This document shows positions 1 to 10,300 of a stretch of 36,156 nucleotides of DNA, piece by piece. Position 1 is the first letter of the stretch, and every line of letters begins with the position of its first letter. This DNA is from Diphasiastrum complanatum. Lineage: Eukaryota; Streptophyta; Lycopodiopsida; Lycopodiales; Lycopodiaceae. The stretch lies in the NCBI GenBank assembly GCA_029204225.1, contig CM055109.1, positions 45,708,810-45,744,965 of the forward strand, read 5' to 3'. The notes below the pieces were generated by a model, which saw only the letters and a program-made list of their open reading frames with translations, was not told where the DNA came from and searched no databases. A program made the translations under genes and the position numbers.

Positions 1-116
1 GCAGACGTAGGACCAAAGTTGTTTTCACCTAACCCTAGAAAAAAACGTGCGAAGAATTATAGAAATAGAATTAGTCATCTCACCAAGGAGACAACTGTCG
101 GGCTTAATTTTCAACA
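1..116 (-). repeat. Start of 3' LTR of Copia A (partial)
   Basis: On the minus strand the RNase H stop (TGA, 131-133) is followed within 15 bases by a short purine run (GAGGAC) and then TGTTGAAAATTAAGCC, a typical Copia LTR start with TG. The rest of the LTR lies left of the window. No matching copy of this start was found upstream of gag, so the pair could not be aligned or dated. Confidence 0.6.
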
Positions 117-130
117 GTCCTCAGTTAAGG

Positions 131-885
131 TCACGGTAATGCCTTTGGTATCTTCGTCAGGTTCAGCATGTTGAAAAACTTCTGTGCTTTGATCCATGGG
201 AAGCGCTTTTTGGTGAAGATGTCTGCGACCCTTTAGCTATTGTGGTAGCAGTATAGTATTGAAGATCACTTGCCCTGAGAAGAATTTCTTCCGAATGAAA
301 TGATACTGGATTTCTTTGTGCTTGGATTTGCCATGAAATCTAGGATTCAGTGATAGTGAAATACAGCTCAAGTTGTCACACAAAATGGTGGTAGCATTGA
401 ACTGAGTGTGATGTAAGTCATGAAGCAATAACCTGATCCATATAGTTTCTTTTGAAGCTTGACATGCTGCGATGTACTCTGCCTCGGTCGAAAAAAATGC
501 AACTGATTTCTGCTTCCTTGAGTTCCATGAAATCGGTTCCCCCTGCCAGATAGAAACAGAACCCGAAGGTAGATTTTCTGAAAGAGACTGTTCCTCCCCA
601 GTCTGAATCAAAGTAGCCTCGCAGAATGGGTGGGTCGATAGCATTTTCATCATAACATAAAATGTGATCTAAACTACCCTGATTATATCTCATCACTCTC
701 TTTAATGCTTTCCAATGAGAGATCCTAGAATTAGACATGAATTGACTTAACATGCTAACAGTGTATGCTAAATCTGGTCTAGTACACAACATTGCATACA
801 TCAAAGATCCTAGTAGTGAATGATAAGGGTACTTTGCTATGTTGAGTACTTCACTATCAAAATCAGCACAAGTAGGTTTAGTCAA
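131..885 (-). pseudogene. Copia A RT C-terminus and RNase H
   Basis: The minus frame ending at 418 carries the RT-RNase H connection (SLLGSLMYAMLCTRPDLAY) and the first RNase H acidic site (SDWGG). A frameshift near 525 moves the reading to the next frame, which has SWNSRKQKSVAFFSTEAEY (second acidic residue) and ILCDN (third). A second frameshift near 240 leads to ADIFTKKRFPW, the usual Copia C-terminal ADIFTK motif, and a TGA stop at 131-133. All three catalytic acidic residues are therefore present, but in three frames. The family assignment is firm; activity is excluded by the breaks. Confidence 0.9.
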
Positions 886-970
886 TACTATACTTGGATC
901 ACTTCGCTATGTCGAGTACTTCACTATCAGAATCAGCACAAGTAGGTTTAGTCAATACTATACTTGGATC
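831..970 (-). repeat. 70-bp tandem duplication inside RT-RNase H
   Basis: Bases 831-900 and 901-970 are two adjacent 70-bp copies with three differences. All are transitions; two are TG versus CG. Because 70 is not a multiple of three, the duplication shifts the pol frame. The duplicated peptide (TKPTCAD and flanks) is visible in two frames. Confidence 0.95.
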
Positions 971-1790
971 CATTGGAGTATCAATTGGTTTGCAATTAGA
1001 CATATGAAAATTTTCTAAAATGCCTTTTAGATATGCCTGCTGGCTAAGATAGATCTTCTTCTGAAGCCTACTTCTAGTAATGTGAATTCCTAGCAAAGAA
1101 TGGACAGCTCCTAAATCAGTCATGTCAAATTTCTTTGATAGATCACTCTTAGTAGTGTGCAGAAGAGAAGTGTCATTAGACCAAATAAATGCATCATCTA
1201 CATAAAGAGCTATGTGAACTGAATTGGTGCCTATATGCTTCGAATAAACATTACAGTCAACTAGATTGTTTGCAAATTCCATTTGAATGAGATAAGAGTT
1301 GATTCTATCGACCATGCTCTTGCGGCCTGTTTCAGACTGTAGATTGCTTTGTGCAGCTTGCACACTTTGTGCTCTTGGCCTTTGACTTTGAATCCTTCCG
1401 GTTGGAAGGTATACAGCTCCTCTTCGATGTTACCATTGAGAAATGTTGTCTTGACATCCATTTGGTGCATTTCGAGGTCCTCTACGACTGCTAACGCAAT
1501 CAGAGTCCTGATTGACTGCATTTTGATGACAAGACTGAATTTTTTTTGATAATCCACTCCTTAGACTTGAGTGAATCCTTTAGCCACCAGCCATGCTTTC
1601 CATTTGGCAATGGAACCATCAGAGTTGATCTTCTTCTTGAAGATCCACTTGTTGTCGATAACTCTCTTGTGAGTGGGGAAGTCGACCAGTGTCCAGGTCT
1701 GGTTCGTCAAAACTGAGTTGTACTCGCTTTCCATAGCTTCTTGCCACTTGACAACATCCTTGGAGTTAACTGCTTCGGCTAGGCTCTCTG
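899..1790 (-). pseudogene. Copia A reverse transcriptase
   Basis: Starting near 1790, the minus frame shows WQEAMESEYNSVLTNQTW, VIDNKWIFKKKINSDGS and GFTQV, then a TAA stop at 1561-1563 exactly where GVDY follows, so a CAA-to-TAA change is likely. The same frame continues with HQMDVKTTFLNGNIEEELY (motif A Asp) and SLKQAARAW. One base appears lost near 1310; the next frame carries ALYVDD, the catalytic Tyr-Val-Asp-Asp, then FDMTDLG and NCKPIDTPMDPS. The frame ends in the 70-bp duplication at 831-970. Confidence 0.9.
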
Positions 1791-3440
1791 GTTCTTCTGA
1801 TGAAGTCCAGAATGATTGAGGTGTATACCTCTCAGGAACTGTCCAAGTCCGTGAGGATCTGTGGACGTTTGGTTGACCAGGATGCAATGATGCTTCTTCT
1901 TGAATTTTTTCAGATCTACTTGAGCTAGCTTGGTCTGGTTTGATGACAGGTACTATCGGCTGCTTGGCTTCTATAGTTGTAGTTGCAGGTTCTGTAGAAG
2001 GAACATCAACGTTGGAAGAATCTATGCTACGTAAAATAAGATGAAATGACATAGCATCATTTATCAATGGTTGTTTAAAATCATAGTATGTATGTTCTTG
2101 AAATATTACATCCCTAGAGACAAATACTACATTGGTGAATGGATCATAAACTTTATAAGCTTTATGCTCATCAGAATAGCCAATGAAAATACATTTATTT
2201 AACCTATGATCCAGCTTCTTTCTAAGCTGTTTAGGAATGTGAACAAAACATATACAACCAAAAATTTTTAAATGGCTGACACTAGGCTTGTGTCCATGCC
2301 AAACTTCATAAGGGATTTTGTTGTTAATGGCTTTGGTGCTGGATCTGTTTAGCACATAACAGGCTGTGGTAGTAGCTTCTGCCCAGAACTTCGCAGGTAG
2401 GTGTGCTTGATGTAGCATGGATCTGGTTGAGTTGAGAAGAGTTCGTTTCTTCCTTTCTGCAATCCCGTTCTTTAGAGGTGAATAGGAAGTGGTGAACTAT
2501 CTTCTAATACCATGTTCAGTCATGTAGTTGGACATCTTGTTAGAGAGGTATTCGCCGCCACCATTAGTTCGGAGTGCCTTCACTTTGTAGATGTTTGTGT
2601 CTCAGCCATGGCCTTGAATCTCTTGAAGCATTCAAAGGCTTCAAATTTGTGCTTAATGAACATGGCTATAGACCATCTAGAATAATCATCTATGAAAGTG
2701 ATAAAATAGATTGCATCTCCTAAGGATGGAGTTAGCATTGGACCACAAAGATCGCTATGTACAAGATCCAATACATGCTTTGTTTTAATGGAATGTGACT
2801 TGGGAAACTTGCTTCTAGAGTGCTTCCCATAGATGCATGATTCACAAAAGAAAGATTTCCTATCTAATGAAGAAGGGGAATTCAATCCATCAACTAAATT
2901 ATTACAACGCATATAAGAAACTGATCTTGTATTCACATGTCCAAATCGACTATGCCACAGAACAACACTGTCATTTATATTTTCATTAAAGATACTAGCT
3001 AATGCAACTGAATTAGAGAGTACGTAAAGATTTCCGACTCTAGTGCATGTAGTCAGAGTAGTATCTTCCTCGAGTATTGTACATTGCTCAGATGAGAAAA
3101 TAACAGTGTAGCCCTCATCAGTTATCTTAGAGACTGATAACAGGTTCTTTGATAACTGAGGAACATGAAGGGCATTAGGAACACAAATAGATAGATCGTT
3201 GTTGAAGGTGATCTTCACTGCTCCTTTGCCTTCCACGCGTATGGTGCTAGAATCTCCAAGGTAGATGAATTGATCTCTGCTATAAGCTGCATACTCGGTA
3301 AACCATTCCTTGCAAGAGGTCATGTGTTGGGTAGCGTCACTGTCCAGGTACCATCTATCACAGTCTTCGTTGTTGTTGTCGTAAGCCATTAACAAATGTG
3401 TATCTTGCTCCTTCAATTGCGCCGTGTTGGAGGAGTCTGG
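1791..3440 (-). pseudogene. Copia A protease and integrase
   Basis: The frame running from the zinc knuckle to 2580 contains a retropepsin motif WYLDSDATQHM at about 3325-3350. The family has DSG here, so the Gly is replaced by Asp. Next come LPQLSKNLLSV-like protease sequence, the pre-integrase zinc site (LWHSRFGH, then CESCIYGK), and integrase DLVHSDLCGP with FIDDYSR. Near 2560 the second catalytic Asp region reads RTNGGGEY where RTDGGGEY-type is usual. After a TAG at 2497-2499 (consensus RQF, so CAG to TAG) comes GIAERKKRT with the catalytic Glu, then FWAEA, FGCICFVHIP and the variable linker into RT. Confidence 0.9.
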
Positions 3441-4241
3441 CTGTTGTTGTTGTTGCTTCTTTGCCTTGTTGTAGATCCAGATATGACACTCCTTGATGTC
3501 GTGATTGGCTCTCTTGCAATATCTACAGAAAAGCTTCTTTCGTGATCCACTATTCTCACCTTGAATGTGAGGCTTCTGTTGTTGCTGCTACACTTGATTC
3601 TTGCCCTTGGAATAGTCTTTCTTCTTGGTGTACAGGGCCATGGATTTGTCTTTGATGGACAGGCCACTGGTCTTTCTTCATATTTCTTCTTGAAGAAGAT
3701 CATCGATCACCTTTTGAAGAGTGAGGTCGGCTTGTGTGGAGATCATCACCACAAAGTGTTCATACGACTTTGGAAGAGAAGAAAGCAAGGTCATAACAGC
3801 ATCATCATCTTGAATAGCACATCCTACAGCTGATAACTGATTCATTAAAGATTTGAAGTTGTTGATGTGAGAAGTGATGGCAGTAGAATCAGACATGTTA
3901 AGAGTAAAATGTAATCTAGTGGTTACATCATGAGTTTCATAGAGATTTGATAACAAATCTAATGCATCCTTAGAGGTTTTGCATGTGGTAACGTGGGATA
4001 TTTGGGAGTCAACCAGATTGAGTGTGATACATGCTAAGGCCTTCTGATCTTTGATCTTCCATGCCTTTGCTTGATCACCATCTTCTGGTTTCAGGTCAGC
4101 GCCTTCTACTACATCCCAAATACCTCTATCTATCAACATCATTCGGAGTTTTAACTTCCAGATGTAGAAGTTAGAACCATTGAACTTGTCAATGATTCTA
4201 GCCTCGTTGGATGATGACGAAGAGTTAGCAATATAAGACAT
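3441..4241 (-). pseudogene. Copia A gag (UBN2-type) with zinc knuckle
   Basis: The chosen start is the ATG at 4239-4241 (MSYIANSSSS), soon after the primer-binding site. The protein shows the Copia gag signature FNGSNFYIWKLKLRMMLIDR and the UBN2-like YETHDVTTRLHFTLNMS, SLPKSYEHFV. A TGA (3678-3680) and a TAG (3588-3590) interrupt a single frame that otherwise continues to a canonical CX2CX4HX4C knuckle at 3486-3527 (CRYCKRANHDIKEC), a poly-Gln stretch, and on into protease. Both stops fit CGA and CAG codons changed by C to T. The undisturbed frame implies a single gag-pol polyprotein originally. Confidence 0.9.
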
Positions 4242-4294
4242 GCTAACAATAATACAAATAGAACACACTTAATCTCTCAATTTATATGAGCTAC

Positions 4295-4306
4295 GCTCTG
4301 ATACCT
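4295..4306 (-). other. Primer-binding site of Copia A (tRNA-iMet type)
   Basis: The minus strand reads AGGTATCAGAGC, which matches TGGTATCAGAGC, the complement of the initiator-Met tRNA 3' end used by most plant Copia elements, except for its first base. It sits about 55 bases upstream of the gag ATG. The 5' LTR should end just upstream, at a CA near 4313-4314. Confidence 0.8.
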
Positions 4307-4313
4307 ATCTTAT

Positions 4314-4790
4314 GGGGCAAGGGAGATAGAAGAATGTGAACAGAGAAGAGAGCAAGAATATTGCGGAACAGCTCTCCCGTTACAATCAGCTGCTAGATGC
4401 AAAAACAGTCTAAAAGAAAGCTTATGCTAAACATAATCATAGATTTAAATGTTCTAATTGCCCACCAGGATCTTAAAAATTAATTCATACTTAAAAAATG
4501 AGAGTACAATCCACCAAAGAGATTAGAAATGGTTTGTGTGTGGTATTACTGAAAATGGATTCAATGTGAAGTTTGGTTCTGAAATAGATGAAAAGAGCAG
4601 TATGATATCGTGAGTTCCTCAAGCATAAAAGACAGCCATTGTCTGATCAAAAATTGAGGAGTCGTAGACGTCCGTGTTCTGATCAGAGTGAGTAAACAAG
4701 CGTGATCAAACAACAATAAAGTGCATTCAATAACAACAAGCATTCATCTATGTTATACACAGATAGAAAAGCATGCTATATTACACTGAA
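4314..4790 (-). repeat. Probable 5' LTR remnant of Copia A
   Basis: Position next to the primer-binding site predicts the 5' LTR here, ending in CA at 4313-4314 on the minus strand. I could not find the TGTTGAAAATTAAG start that begins the 3' LTR at position 116, so the outer boundary is unknown. The LTR may be cut where the LINE fragment begins near 4816. No gene is seen in this stretch. Confidence 0.4.
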
Positions 4791-4815
4791 GCACAATAAA
4801 ATAGCAATTACAACC

Positions 4816-5244
4816 AAAATGATGGCGTAACTGGGAGGCTGAAATAATACGCCTCATGGATGGAGCGTCTCAAGTAATCTGTGCTGGGATGATCCATATG
4901 TGACAACGTAAGGATCTGCAAGCTTGAGATATTGGTCCAATTTGATGAAGTGAGACTTGTACACCATGCCTTTGCTACATACGATGTAGTGGGGGTAATG
5001 ATGGTATTAAAAAGTTGACATTTACTCTGGGCATCCCAAATAAACTTTTAAAAATATAATCTCTCTAACTGGACAAAGGAGGCATGTCCTTTCCAAAGTC
5101 TAAATGTAGCTGCCTAATTCATATCAAATATAGGACCAATAAAAAGAACTCCTAAATAAGTGTAGGATGATACCACCTCTAATGGCCGCTCGCTTCTGTC
5201 TCAACATGAAAGTCCTTGATGTATTGAAGACCATAATCTTCGTC
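4816..5244 (-). mobile_element. LINE (non-LTR) reverse transcriptase 3' fragment
   Basis: Translating the minus strand by eye gives KTKIMVFNTS at about 5245-5215, then after one frameshift YTYLGVLFIGPIFDMN, AATFRLWKGHASFVQLER, LFNTIITPTTSYVAKAW and a SLTSSNW stretch. This order (KTK.MVF.TS, YTYLGV.F.GP, AA.RL..G.A....LER, LF.T..TP...Y....W) is the C-terminal part of a plant LINE RT. It holds at least two in-frame stops (in DMN*AA and LYF*KF) and one frameshift, so it is a relic. The 5' side stops near the (GA)n tract. It is too broken to form a long ORF. Confidence 0.78.
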
Positions 5245-5260
5245 TTCCAAATTCCAAACC

Positions 5261-5262
<2 letters not shown>

Positions 5263-5330
<68 letters not shown>
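5263..5330. repeat. (GA)34 microsatellite
   Basis: An uninterrupted GA dinucleotide run of 68 bases lies immediately beside the LINE fragment. The Leu-Ser repeat that it would encode on the minus strand is a translation artefact. Confidence 0.98.
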
Positions 5331-5333
<3 letters not shown>

Positions 5334-5338
5334 ACGAA

Positions 5339-5600
5339 ACACAATTCCTCTTGCTTAAGCAAGACCAAACCCTTTGAAACCTTTATTAATAAACCAACAA
5401 GATAAAACATAGCTGAAAAGCATATAGTACTTGAAAAGCACCATAAAACAAAACCTATTTTAAGACATAACACAGTTCCTCTTGTTTAAGCAAGACCAAA
5501 CCCTTTGAAACCTTTATTAATAAACTAACAAGGTAAAACATAGCTGAAAAGCATATATAGTACTTGAAAAGCACCATAAGCAAAACCCATTTCAAGACAT
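5339..5600. repeat. 131-bp tandem duplication
   Basis: Bases 5339-5469 and 5470-5600 are two adjacent copies. Both contain AAGCAAGACCAAACCCTTTG and AACATAGCTGAAAAGCATAT. They differ by scattered substitutions and a small TA indel. No coding content was recognised. Confidence 0.9.
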
Positions 5601-7330
5601 CCAGCTGGTACCTGCCACTATCCCACCACACAAAACCGCGTAAGTTAGCACAATGAGGAAAACAAGTGTCAACGCTGAATGTCAGTTGTTATCCATGTAC
5701 AAAAATAAGTTTAACAACTTAATAGCTTACAGTATTTAATGAAATAATATAGTCCAATCTTCCCTCCTTGAAGTGATTAATAGCAATAGGCCACACCATA
5801 TCCTTACCGTATTAGGGCATTCCGCCATTCTGATTAGTCTCAAGGTGTTGGTCCGTATCCATCTATGAAATTAAATCATACATATTTGAAAACTAGCTGT
5901 GCTAAATGGATTGCAACTTGCAAATAGCGTGGATTAGTACTCAAGTATGGGGGCAAATCCATGCCATACCGATACCTGAACCTATCGTATAGAACGTAGG
6001 TAATGCACCACTTTTGTAACTCGAGCATATCCATGCTTTCCAATAAGCTATCGCTCTGTTTCATATATTTTAGATATTAAATGTGTCTCAAAAGTAAATC
6101 AATTCTTGTGTGCGCTTATCTTTGGCCAAGCATTTTACGCTAACACTTGTAATAGGATTAGGGCAAATTTATGCCATTCCAATCCCTACGAGTGTGTGAT
6201 CTCTTGCACAATTTCATGTGCATTAAGAGCGTCTAGATTATCAATACTTGTTTCATTGGTTTATACCTATCTGAATGGGCAAAAATCGAAGAACAATCAT
6301 ACGTGTTGTCTTATCTAGTGAGGTATGTTAAAAAAAAAAAATTGAAATTAGATTGGTCATTTTACTTTTTCCAGATGTAGGTAACATAGGAACATTTTCC
6401 TATTTTTTAATCGCCGTCTTACCACCATTCGTCTATATATACTACTATTCATGTAGATACGATCATTTCATTGTAAAAGAGTCACCCAAATAACGTTTTG
6501 CAATACTAACATGAATAGATGTCGCTCAATGTCATTGTCCATATTCGATTTATAACAAATTGCAAGAACTATATTGATTGTGAGCAAGAAAATCATGAAG
6601 TTGGTTGCTGTCCACCGGCGATGGAGCATCTTTCTATCAAAGAGCCGTTATAAAGGAAAGAACAAAGTAGTTCCATCGCTGTCCAACCAGCGATGGAGGT
6701 CATAGTTTGATAATAACATTTGTGTGAGAGAGTATGCTAATGATCCATGAACCTACAATCATCTGCATCGCTGTTCAACAGAATATTTATGCAACCATTC
6801 AAGCATTTGAATGAATGTTTATGATTATTTCTGACCAAAAACAGACAAGGGAGAGACGCGTTCCTAGCGCTATCCCAGCGTGCTTATACCTCAAAAAAAA
6901 TTTCATTCTTTCATACATAAACCAAATGCTATTCATACAAGCAAAAAGTGCATTCATCTAAGCACTGCAGATCGCGTTTGATAGCCATCAATCCTTTGAA
7001 ATGGTGTGCTTTCCTTTACTTATCAGAAGGTACATAATCAAAGCAAATAAGATAGAATTTTTGTATCACGATCCAGCGGCCTCCCTCAACCATATTTTGT
7101 GCCATATTTTGTGAGGGAACCTACTATCAATCAAGCACTCTTCATATAATAATATACTAACAAAACACGAAATACATGCAAATGTGTAATGAAGCATCAC
7201 TTGCTGAAATGTGTGATTGTGCTGGAAACCTGATTGTAGATGGGCACCACTGATCAAAAAGCATAAGAGAGCATGAAAGGAAGAGGAGTGGTGGGTGTGT
7301 GGACATAACCCACTCTTTTATAGCATTTCT
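5601..7330. other. No gene recognised
   Basis: Only short open frames of low information occur here. The stretch GGGCAAAT.CATGCCAT at about 5951 recurs as GGGCAAATTTATGCCAT at about 6164, which suggests an old repeat. A family of inverted CCATCGCTG/CAGCGATGG motifs lies at 6608-6780. No retroelement domain, RNA gene or exon could be supported. Confidence 0.5.
6608..6780. repeat. Recurring CAGCGATGG / CCATCGCTG motifs with a hairpin
   Basis: TCCATCGCTG (6672-6681) and CAGCGATGGA (6688-6697) are perfect inverted 10-mers with a 6-base spacer. A related GTCCACCGGCGATGGA lies at about 6610 and GCATCGCTGTTCAAC at about 6766. The arms may be remnants of a small foldback element. Confidence 0.5.
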
Positions 7331-7356
7331 CCTCATCTTCCATGTGGAAGATGAGG
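7331..7356. repeat. 12-bp perfect inverted repeat, 2-base spacer
   Basis: CCTCATCTTCCA is followed by TG and then TGGAAGATGAGG, a perfect foldback. It lies between an AT-rich stretch and a GC-richer one, with no gene beside it. Confidence 0.85.
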
Positions 7357-7580
7357 TTAGGCAACCCCATCCAACACATGTCTTGTGGAGGGGGTAACCA
7401 ATCTCGTCCGTAGGATGTAATAGGGAATATTTTGACTGTTGAAAATTGAGGTAAAGTTTATTGGGGAGTTTTTAAATTTAAAAAACTTTTTGGAGTTCAA
7501 GACTCATGATTTAGATGACTTAGATACCACCCAACAGAGCATAAATAAACGATCGAAATGTAATTGAGTATCATTCATTC

Positions 7581-7619
<39 letters not shown>

Positions 7620-7835
7620 TACCTAGGCATATCCGTGCCCATCTAACTATGTTTGAACACATTGGACGTACATCAATTTTGGATGCCAAACAAGCAATGG
7701 TTCAAGGTTGTAGAAAAGAGATGTAGCATTGTTTTGAGATGTGCTACTTCTTGAAACTCAACCTGATATTATCCCACGATTTGAATGACGTGTAGTCCTC
7801 TAACATGGATGTGCTTAGTGCATGTGAGGAACCAC
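7357..7835. other. No gene recognised; short (GA)n at 7585-7617
   Basis: The stretch is AT-rich, with a 16-base TTTTTAAATTTAAAAA palindrome near 7470 and a GA microsatellite of about 33 bases at 7585-7617. It ends at the TG of the element B LTR. Nothing coding is visible. Confidence 0.6.
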
Positions 7836-8579
7836 TGTTGGAGGGTTTGCGGATCCCAAGGCAACCCTAACCCTAGTTAATAAGTGAGAGAGATTTGGCA
7901 CCCTGCGTGTGTAAGTCCAACCCGATGATCACATAGTTATTTGATTAGTAACAAGTCAATAAAAAGAACTTTAGGCCTTTTTGCGGGACTTTTAAAGTTG
8001 CAGGGCCTAAATGTCAAGTTAGTGAATAAAGTTGGGTTCCCCTCCAATTTGAATGGTTCCTACTCTTTTTTAAATTTAAATAATTAGGGAGGCAGAAATG
8101 GACCAATAGGATTAAGAGGCCAGGGCCCTCCTCTCTACTATAAAAAGGGACCAACTCGAGTTCCTACACATGTTCCATCTTTTCTTCAATACAAGCTGAT
8201 TGGTTCTCTTGTGAAGTGAATGTGGAATGTCCTTGCTCTTCTTCTTTCCTCCTCCATCTCTCATGTTTGCTTTGGATTTATCAATTGTTGGATTTGATTG
8301 TTATTGGGATTGCATGTTATTATACTTTTTATAAGGGAGAAAGGGAGAGAGAGAAAGAGTAAGCTATCTTGTTGTGGATCTAGTGTTAGTGGATGTAGTG
8401 TTAATGCGTAGGGTTAATGGATGTTAGCGTTAGATGTAAATCTTTCATTCATGCTGAAATTTGAACTATGTTATCGCTCTCATGGGAACAAATCTATGCG
8501 TGACAACTAACTTCATCTCTTTGATGCTAGATTGATTAGATCTTGGATTGAGGTTAGGCAAGGAAAGAAACCCACTACA
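7836..8579 (+). repeat. 5' LTR of Gypsy B
   Basis: The proposed LTR starts TGTTGGAGGG and ends CACTACA, about 744 bases, five bases before the primer-binding site. It contains CCAAT (8103-8107), a TATA motif at 8139-8146 and GT-rich repeats after 8380. With no partner LTR in the window the ends rest on TG/CA and on the primer site. Confidence 0.65.
8139..8146 (+). promoter_or_regulatory. TATA motif in LTR B
   Basis: TATAAAAA followed by GGGACC lies mid-LTR, 36 bases after a CCAAT box. This is the expected place for the element's own transcription start. Confidence 0.6.
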
Positions 8580-8583
8580 ATTT

Positions 8584-8601
8584 TGGCACTGTTGCCGAGG
8601 A
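8584..8601 (+). other. Primer-binding site of Gypsy B
   Basis: TGGCACTGTTGCCGAGGA matches TGGCGCCGTTGCCGGGGA, the site common in plant Tat/Athila elements, except for three transitions. Two of the three changes fall at the positions of CpG in the consensus. Confidence 0.75.
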
Positions 8602-9447
8602 GCTATGCCAATTTTTTAGTTTGCAGCATGTTTGTTGGATGATTAGCTTGCATTAGGCATCTTGTCGTTGCATGAATAGTGTTAGATCTGCATTTAGGGT
8701 TAGTTTTGGAGTGATTTTGCTTGATTTGAGTGGATTTGCTTGTTTGAAATCTGATTTGATTGTGGAACAGGGAAAGCTATTCAGATCACCAATCTTAAGA
8801 TCCATTTGGATCTGAGATATCAAAAAAAACAACAAAAATCGGTCAAATTTGTCATATTTTGATCAAAAGGAGACAAAAATCATCATCAGAGCTGATAACT
8901 TTGCTAGGATATTTGTATTTGATCTATTATTTAGAACATTCTTCCTATCCAGATCATAGAAAATCTTGATTTTTATCCTCACCAAACTACATAAACTATA
9001 ATTTTGTGTGTTAGAAACCTTCGCCGAGTTAATTCAAACTTTATCTGTCTCATATTTTGAATCTGAGAGTTCGGCAAAGGTTAATTTCATAGAAATTCTC
9101 AAAAAAGCCTGATCAGAGAGTTTTTTTTTTCTTTCAAAAATAGCACTACTGAATCTTCGTTGAGCCAATCTTCGCCTAGGGAACCTTCGCCAATACTATT
9201 TTTAGGTTCTAATTTTCCAGATCAAGTCTCTGTCAAAATTTGGGTCAAATTCGATACAATCTGATTTGGAATTTGAGAAATTTTTCATTTTTGAGAAGTA
9301 TCGATTGATTGAATTTTGAAATCTTTTTCACGATATAGAAATCTGATTCTTGCCAAGTGGAATAGATCTAGCAGATCTGATCTGAGATAGTTTTGATTGA
9401 AAAATCTAGATCCAATCTCATTGTCTGCTTGATTTGAATGTGCTCCT

Positions 9448-10300
9448 CAGGAAGTCAATCCAATCATTGTTAGAAGAGCACCCCATTTGGATCTACCAAA
9501 ATATAATGGATTAACAGATCCTGTTAGATTTCTTCATATCTATGCTGAATCGTGAAGTCTATGGCGAAATTTTTTTCCAAGATAAACTTAAACTTTTTCC
9601 TATGGCCTTAACAGACGCAGCGCAAGATTGGTACTATAATTAAGATGAAACTGAGCGTGCAGATTGGGAGATTGTTAAACGAGCCCTTATCACACGATTC
9701 AAACCTCGAAAGTTTATGGAAGACCCTTTCCCACTTTTAAGTAAAATTAAAATGAGAAAGCGGGAAATGGTTCGAGATTACATTGAAAGGGTAAAACGCC
9801 TCAGATATGAGTGTGAACCTGAGCTGATTAACGAAAATACTATGATTATGTGTTTTTTGTCAGATTTACCTAAACGGATCAGACATGAGCTGAAACGCCA
9901 TGATGAGTATGCACTTTTGCTATGGATGATGCGATGAAGATTCAGACAATGAGCCGAATATAAGTATGTTGTCTTATACAGCATGGCGGCAGACCACTAC
10001 AACATCCACCACTATTGCATCAACGAATGTCAACGCCACTGCAGAAATGATGCTCAATGAGTTTGAGAAACTCGGGAAGAACCAGCAGAAATAGATGTAA
10101 AAGTTGCAGTCACAATTTAATGAGAAGATCAAAGCATTGGAAGATTTCCACTGACAAGCAAACAAGAAACCTGAAAAGTTTGCCAAGACTTTTCCTACCA
10201 GGAAAAATGTTTGGTGTTCTATTTGTACAGGAAATCACACAGTGAATGAGTGTCCTCAATTTAAAAAAAGAATGGAAATCAGTGTATGCCATTTTTGATT
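9448..10300 (+). pseudogene. Gypsy B gag (Retrotrans_gag) with short zinc knuckle
   Basis: The frame shows VRRAPHLDLPKYNGLTDPVRF, then KLKLFPMALTDAAQDWYYN, WEIVKRALITRFKP, MVRDYIERVKRLRYECEPEL and CFLSDLPKRIRHELKR, the plant Gypsy capsid signature. Several stops interrupt it: TGA after HIYAES, TAA after WYYN, and TAG, TAA and TGA between MLNEFEKLG and FPTRKNVW. The zinc knuckle at 10215-10253 is C-SI-C-TGN-H-TVNE-C, i.e. CX2CX3HX4C, one residue shorter than usual. The frame ends near 10300. Confidence 0.85.

Larger units (their letters stand above)
1..4313 (-). mobile_element. Copia LTR retrotransposon A (defective)
   Basis: On the minus strand the domains read gag, zinc knuckle, protease, integrase, reverse transcriptase, RNase H, which is the Ty1/Copia order. 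The initiator-Met-tRNA primer-binding site lies upstream of gag and a TGTTGA-type LTR start follows RNase H. The 3' LTR is cut by the left window edge. The reading frame is broken by in-frame stops at 3678-3680, 3588-3590, 2497-2499 and 1561-1563, by frameshifts near 1310, 525 and 240, and by a 70-bp tandem duplication at 831-970. The protease and one integrase catalytic motif are also altered, so the element cannot be autonomous. Confidence 0.93.

Noticed and set aside
5201-5473. Open frame with a long Leu-Ser repeat on the minus strand
   Set aside because: It is the translation of the (GA)n microsatellite.
5876-6318. Two short frames (RYGMDLPPYLSTN on minus; NRIRANLCHSNPYECV on plus)
   Set aside because: No recognisable domain, no splice context; the partial similarity between the two places is on the DNA level only.
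7860-7880. CCCTAACCCTA resembling telomere repeat
   Set aside because: Only two partial units, inside an LTR, and without the CCCTAAA plant period; chance.
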